NCBI GenBank assembly: GCA_964392115.1
Contig: CAYMOU010000092.1
Coordinates: 1 to 8,383, forward strand
Reading direction: 5' to 3'
DNA: 8,383 bases
DNA from: CAYXWM01 sp964392115
GTDB taxonomy: Bacteria > Bacillota > Clostridia > Lachnospirales > WRBF01
A program made the translations under genes and the position numbers. The notes under the pieces were generated by a model that saw only the letters and a list, made by a program, of their open reading frames with translations, made no database searches and had not been told where the DNA came from. This document shows positions 5,546 to 8,383 of this stretch, piece after piece (within the stretch, counting starts at the first letter, position 1; every line of letters begins with the position of its first letter).

Positions 5546-7303
5546 TTAAAACAGCTTAATGTGAATTTTTTCGATATTTTTTTTGGTTTCTATTAAATTT
5601 TGCAGCTCTTTTGCATCCGTAACCGTGGAAAGTTTTTTCTCCGTAGCATCACGTTTGATTTTTTTGACCAAATCGTTGATTTCTTTCTCTAAACTTTCTT
5701 TTTCCGGCTCTATATACTTAGTGGCAAATATTTCGGATACTGTGTTTTGCTCGTCGCCGCTGTCAAAGTAATTTAAAATATCCGCCGGGAAAAGCCTTCG
5801 GTTGGTATCGTAAAATTGATTAATAACGGTGAAAAGTTTGGAAAATACTCCTTCGCCGAAATCTTCCTCAGTCAAAAGAGGTTTAAGCTTTTCGAATACT
5901 GTGTGATTTTTGGAGAGCAACAGTAAAAGGCGTTTTTTTGCTTGGGACTCTGCCCGTTCTTTTGCGGTGCTATGTAGAGTGGGTAAAGGTTTTAGGTTAG
6001 CCTGATTGTCAAATAAAAGTAAATCCTGTTTTTCGGTTTCTTTCTTTATGGCTATAGCGGAAATATCCGTTAATTTAGCCACTTCTTTTATATAAGCGTC
6101 ACGCTCGATTGCATTGTTGAGACTACTGAGTAATTTTGCCACTTCTTGGGTGAAAAATACCTTTTCGCCTATATTTTCAAGATTATATTGCTGTTTTAAG
6201 CAGTTAACCCTAAAAGTAATATGGCTTACGGTGTTTTTCAGTGCCTTGGCAAATTGTTCTCTACCGTGGGCTTTAATGTATTCGTCCGGATCTTTGGCGT
6301 TTTCAAGCTGTAGAATTTTTACGTTTAGACCGTTAGCCAACAAAATCGGTATAGCTCGTAGGGTAGCCTTAATTCCGGCGGCATCACTGTCAAACAAAAT
6401 AATAACATTATCGCAAAAACGCTTGAGCAACTTGGCGTGTTCTCCGTTAAATGCAGTGCCCAAGGCAGCCACGGCATTTTCAAAACCGGCTTCGAACAGG
6501 GCAATAACGTCCATATAACCTTCCACCAGAATTATTTCTCGACTGCGATTTTTTCTGGCATAATTTATGCCGTATAAATTCTTGCTTTTGTCGAAAAGAA
6601 CAGTATCCGGAGAGTTTAGGTATTTCGGTTCGCCTTTTTCCAAAATTCTGCCGCCAAAACCCACTACGTTACCCCAATAATCAAAAATGGGAAACATAAG
6701 CCGGCCTTGGAATCTGTCAAAGTATCCGCCGCTTTTGCCGGCTATAACAAGGCCCAGTTTTAACAAATCCTCGTTACTGTGGCCCTTAGCGGTCATTTCC
6801 TTTAATAAAGCATCGGATCGGGGCAAAGAATAACCCAGTCCGAATTTTATACGCATTTTTCGGGATATACCCCGCTTGTTTATGTAGTCTGAGGCTTCGT
6901 TGTTGGGATTTTCAGTGAGGTTGTCGTAAAAATACCGTGCCACAACCTTGTTTATTTCGATTAAACGCTCTTTTTCTTCCTTGGAACGTTTAAGTTCTTC
7001 GCTGTAATCCGTTTCCGGTAGGGTATAGTTAATTTCCTCGGCAAGTTTTTTTATGGCGTCGGGAAAGTTTATGTTCTCCATCTGCATAAGAAAGGTATAA
7101 ACATTTCCGCCGGCACCGCAACTGAAACAATAATACATCTGTTTATCCGGGCTTACACTGAAAGAGGCGGTTTTTTCCTTATGAAAAGGGCATAACCCAA
7201 AATACTGGGTGCCTTTTTGTTTTAACTGTACATAACTGCCTATTACCCGGACTATATCGTTTCCGCTGCGTACATCTTCTATTACACTGTCGGGATAATA
7301 CAT
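5546..7303 (-). CDS. dnaG: DNA primase DnaG
   Basis: Bacterial replicative primase, which makes the short RNA primers for lagging-strand synthesis and works with the DnaB-type helicase. It has 585 residues, close to the B. subtilis length of about 600. The N-terminal CHC2 zinc domain has C38, H41, C59 and C62. The catalytic core includes DRFQGRLMFPI (196-206) and VGFGGR (214-219). The TOPRIM metal residues are E261 in VEGYMD and D305/D307 in FDSD. The lower-complexity C-terminus, from about 440, fits the helicase-binding domain. The ATG at 7303 has AGGTGG (7311-7316) seven bases upstream and gives the usual N-terminus before the zinc domain. An in-frame TTG at 7348 would add 15 residues but would start inside a leader hairpin. 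Upstream is rnhA and downstream rpoD, the conserved dnaG-rpoD order. Confidence 0.97.
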   Translation of the reverse strand: MYYPDSVIEDVRSGNDIVRVIGSYVQLKQKGTQYFGLCPFHKEKTASFSVSPDKQMYYCFSCGAGGNVYTFLMQMENINFPDAIKKLAEEINYTLPETDYSEELKRSKEEKERLIEINKVVARYFYDNLTENPNNEASDYINKRGISRKMRIKFGLGYSLPRSDALLKEMTAKGHSNEDLLKLGLVIAGKSGGYFDRFQGRLMFPIFDYWGNVVGFGGRILEKGEPKYLNSPDTVLFDKSKNLYGINYARKNRSREIILVEGYMDVIALFEAGFENAVAALGTAFNGEHAKLLKRFCDNVIILFDSDAAGIKATLRAIPILLANGLNVKILQLENAKDPDEYIKAHGREQFAKALKNTVSHITFRVNCLKQQYNLENIGEKVFFTQEVAKLLSSLNNAIERDAYIKEVAKLTDISAIAIKKETEKQDLLLFDNQANLKPLPTLHSTAKERAESQAKKRLLLLLSKNHTVFEKLKPLLTEEDFGEGVFSKLFTVINQFYDTNRRLFPADILNYFDSGDEQNTVSEIFATKYIEPEKESLEKEINDLVKKIKRDATEKKLSTVTDAKELQNLIETKKNIEKIHIKLF

Positions 7304-7333
7304 ACTATCACCACCTTGCCTGCATAACCGTAG

Positions 7334-7354
7334 CCGGAATAGGTGCAATTCCGG
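7334..7354 (-). promoter_or_regulatory. Hairpin in the dnaG leader, loop complementary to the ribosome binding site
   Basis: A perfect 7-base-pair inverted repeat (CCGGAAT and ATTCCGG) with a 7-base loop, TGCACCT on the minus strand. CACCT in the loop (7341-7345) is the exact complement of AGGTG in the dnaG ribosome binding site (7312-7316), 17 bases after the hairpin. A pseudoknot hiding the site is conceivable. The structure could equally be a DNA operator or chance. Confidence 0.4.
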
Positions 7355-7400
7355 TTAAATTCGAATTATGGTTTTACTGTTGACTAAATCTGCTTTGCAC

Positions 7401-7416
7401 AACCTTGTATAAGGTT
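7401..7416. repeat. Inverted repeat AACCTT-GTAT-AAGGTT
   Basis: A perfect inverted repeat with six-base arms and a four-base centre, in the gap between rnhA and dnaG. Its CCT/AGG arms resemble those of the two palindromes to its right (centres 45 and 84 bases away). It may be an operator half of a regulatory region; no protein partner can be named. Confidence 0.4.
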
Positions 7417-7445
7417 AATTCGACATGAAATATAATTTCCCTTTA

Positions 7446-7460
7446 AAAACCTCGAGGAAA
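7446..7460. repeat. Palindromic repeat copy 1 (AAAACCTCGAGGAAA)
   Basis: The 8-base palindrome CCTCGAGG with A-rich flanks. It matches copy 2 at 13 of 15 positions, differing only in the two central bases, which change so that the palindrome is kept. It is 39 bases from copy 2, in the gap between rnhA and dnaG. Confidence 0.4.
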
Positions 7461-7484
7461 TATTTAACATGGTGAAAAACTGAG

Positions 7485-7499
7485 AAAACCTTAAGGAAA
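7485..7499. repeat. Palindromic repeat copy 2 (AAAACCTTAAGGAAA)
   Basis: Second copy of the 15-base element, with core CCTTAAGG. The central CG of copy 1 is TA here, a compensating change that keeps the symmetry. The pair might be binding sites for a regulator of dnaG or part of a leader structure; both are inference. The gap 7304-7568 as a whole shows no gene, no convincing -35/-10 pair on the minus strand and no clear terminator for rnhA. Confidence 0.4.
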
Positions 7500-7568
7500 C
7501 TGTTTTGAAAAAGACATTAATATTTGTTATTCGGGGTTTTCGCCGGAGCGGTAGGGCTTAAAGCCGCA

Positions 7569-8045
7569 TTACTTTTTTTGTTCGGAAATATAAACTTCAT
7601 CTATGAATAAATCTCCGTTTTTTATAGCCTCTCTGCCCAAAAAGTCACAGCGTTCGTTTTCTACGTTATCTGCGTGACCTTTTACCCAGTGGCATTTAAC
7701 CTTGTGGACGGAAAACAGGTGAAGCATTTTTTCCCAGAGGTCTATGTTTAAAGCTTTTGACTTATCGCTTTTTAGCCAGTTGTTTTTCTTCCATTTATAT
7801 ACCCAGCCTTTTTCAATGGCATCCACAACATAGCGGGAATCTGAATATAAATCTACCGAGCAAGGCTCTTTAAGTATTTCCAAGCCCTTGATAACAGCCA
7901 TCATTTCCATGCGGTTGTTGGTGGTTAGCTTGTAACCGCCGGATAATTCTTTGCGTTGGTCTTTGTACATTAAAACCACACCATAACCGCCCGGGCCGGG
8001 ATTGCCTTGACAGGCTCCGTCCGTATATAACACTATATGTTTCAT
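7569..8045 (-). CDS. rnhA: Ribonuclease HI
   Basis: Cleaves the RNA strand of RNA-DNA hybrids, removing R-loops and helping to clear replication primers; acts as a small cytoplasmic enzyme with divalent metal. It has 158 residues, close to E. coli RNase HI (155). The catalytic set is complete when numbered from the second ATG: D9 in YTDGAC, E47 in NNRMEM, D69 in YSDSRY and D134 near the end, with H124 in KGHAD. The Trp/Lys-rich segment at about 81-97 corresponds to the basic protrusion that grips the hybrid. There is no N-terminal hybrid-binding domain. Two ATGs stand side by side (8048 and 8045). AAAGGA lies three bases from the first and six from the second, so I prefer the second. It is upstream of dnaG in the same direction, with a 265-base gap, so co-transcription is possible but not shown. 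Confidence 0.96.
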   Translation of the reverse strand: MKHIVLYTDGACQGNPGPGGYGVVLMYKDQRKELSGGYKLTTNNRMEMMAVIKGLEILKEPCSVDLYSDSRYVVDAIEKGWVYKWKKNNWLKSDKSKALNIDLWEKMLHLFSVHKVKCHWVKGHADNVENERCDFLGREAIKNGDLFIDEVYISEQKK

Positions 8046-8058
8046 CATATGTCCTTTC

Positions 8059-8076
8059 CCGGCAGGCTACAGCCGG
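8059..8076 (-). promoter_or_regulatory. Small hairpin just before the rnhA ribosome binding site
   Basis: CCGGC and GCCGG arms with an 8-base loop on the minus strand, ending a few bases before AAAGGA. An alternative stem GGCT-GT-AGCC lies within the same stretch. It is GC-rich in an AT-rich leader and is likely to form in the transcript; whether it affects translation is unknown. Confidence 0.3.
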
Positions 8077-8175
8077 CATAAAGTCTATACAAAAATTAAT
8101 TCCGTAATATCCGCTTTTCCCATAGGATCGATTTTTTCGGTCTGAGAAACTATTATAAATAACTTACATTGTTCA

Positions 8176-8204
8176 ATAATAATGTTAAAGTCTTTATAAA
8201 TCAA
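8176..8204 (-). promoter_or_regulatory. Candidate sigma-A-type promoter for rnhA
   Basis: On the minus strand TTGATT (8199-8204) is followed after 17 bases by TATTAT (8176-8181), with an A/T-rich stretch upstream that could act as an UP element. The start would be near 8168, giving a leader of about 120 bases. A second perfect TATAAT (8152-8157) lies closer to the gene but lacks a recognisable -35 box. Confidence 0.45.
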
Positions 8205-8383
8205 TGGTAGTTCAATAAAATTAAAATTTTATGGAATTTTCTGTAATAATCGCATATTTATGCAAAGGCCATGCAAAAATGTACTTATTGCGTGAAAATT
8301 CCTTCGGAATTTATTTTACCGGGCAAATTGTCCGGCTTCATCGAACTCACGTTAAATTATGAATTATTCGTGGGTAAACGAAG
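8205..8383. other. AT-rich intergenic stretch with small repeats, no clear gene
   Basis: Together with the rnhA leader, this makes about 335 bases with no supported gene at the right edge. It holds a 7-base-arm inverted repeat (AAATTCC-TTC-GGAATTT, 8296-8312), a second stem-loop CCGGGCA-AAT-TGTCCGG (8319-8335, one G-U pair when read on the plus strand) and a direct repeat of ATGCAAA (8260-8266 and 8271-8277, 11 bases apart). The first stem is followed by TTTT on the minus strand if its last T is counted, so it may terminate transcription from a gene beyond the edge; the evidence is weak. Confidence 0.4.

Noticed and set aside
7308..7325. Five-codon upstream reading frame (MQARW) overlapping the dnaG ribosome binding site
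   Set aside because: The ATG has no Shine-Dalgarno of its own and the frame includes the dnaG site by chance of sequence; a leader-peptide role cannot be supported.
7425..7475. Short plus-strand reading frame of 16 residues between rnhA and dnaG
   Set aside because: It has only an AAGG ten bases upstream, no recognisable promoter, and overlaps one of the palindromes; nothing indicates that it is translated.
7505..7568. Terminator directly after rnhA
   Set aside because: Short GC-rich inverted repeats (GGCTTTAAGCC, GCGG/CCGC) are present on the minus strand but no T-run follows, so an intrinsic terminator is not convincing.
7870..8079. Second minus-strand frame overlapping the start of rnhA
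   Set aside because: It is an alternative frame of rnhA; the RNase HI frame has complete catalytic residues and its own ribosome binding site.
8359..8383. Possible start of a plus-strand gene (ATG at 8359, peptide MNYSWVNE) running off the right edge
   Set aside because: The eight residues faintly recall the N-terminus of MmcQ/YjbR-type proteins, but no ribosome binding site precedes the ATG and the piece is too short to judge. Sequence to the right would decide.
1..8383. A new defence, mobile or multi-gene system
   Set aside because: Every gene-sized open stretch is explained by a known housekeeping family and there are no transposase, recombinase, toxin-antitoxin, restriction or CRISPR signatures.

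Overview
The window is a low- to mid-GC chromosomal segment from a Gram-positive bacterium of the Bacillota (Firmicutes), most likely in or near the Clostridia. The reasons are the gene order dnaG-rpoD-trmK-nif3, a compact primary sigma factor of SigA type (370 residues), and a nucleoside kinase fused to a threonyl-tRNA-synthetase-like N-terminus, a gene type common in anaerobic Firmicutes and Thermotogae. All seven recognisable genes lie on the minus strand, so transcription runs from high to low coordinates. I see no mobile element, CRISPR array, tRNA, rRNA or defence gene.

Right-hand part (about 8383 to 5424): an AT-rich intergenic stretch with a candidate sigma-A-type promoter leads into rnhA (RNase HI). 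A 265-base gap with several inverted repeats follows, then dnaG (primase). A hairpin sits just upstream of the dnaG ribosome binding site, and its loop could pair with that site. A 122-base gap separates dnaG from rpoD and contains a weak match to the SigH promoter consensus, at the place where Bacillus subtilis has a SigH promoter before sigA.

Middle and left part (about 5423 to 133): rpoD starts with TTG and ends at a clear intrinsic terminator. About ten bases beyond it is a strong-looking sigma-A-type promoter, which starts a second, tightly packed unit: trmK, nif3, a TGS-domain nucleoside kinase and a metallophosphoesterase. trmK/nif3 overlap by 10 bases, nif3 and the kinase reading frame are 2 bases apart, and kinase/phosphoesterase overlap by 4 bases (ATGA), so translational coupling is likely.

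Together the genes cover primer synthesis and RNA-DNA hybrid removal (dnaG, rnhA), core transcription initiation (rpoD), tRNA methylation (trmK) and nucleotide or phosphoester metabolism of uncertain detail (nif3, kinase, phosphoesterase). The gene content is a conventional 'macromolecular synthesis' neighbourhood and I do not see a new multi-gene system. The points worth a second look are regulatory: non-ATG starts, the terminator/promoter boundary inside a normally contiguous gene order, palindromes between rnhA and dnaG, and the dnaG leader hairpin.
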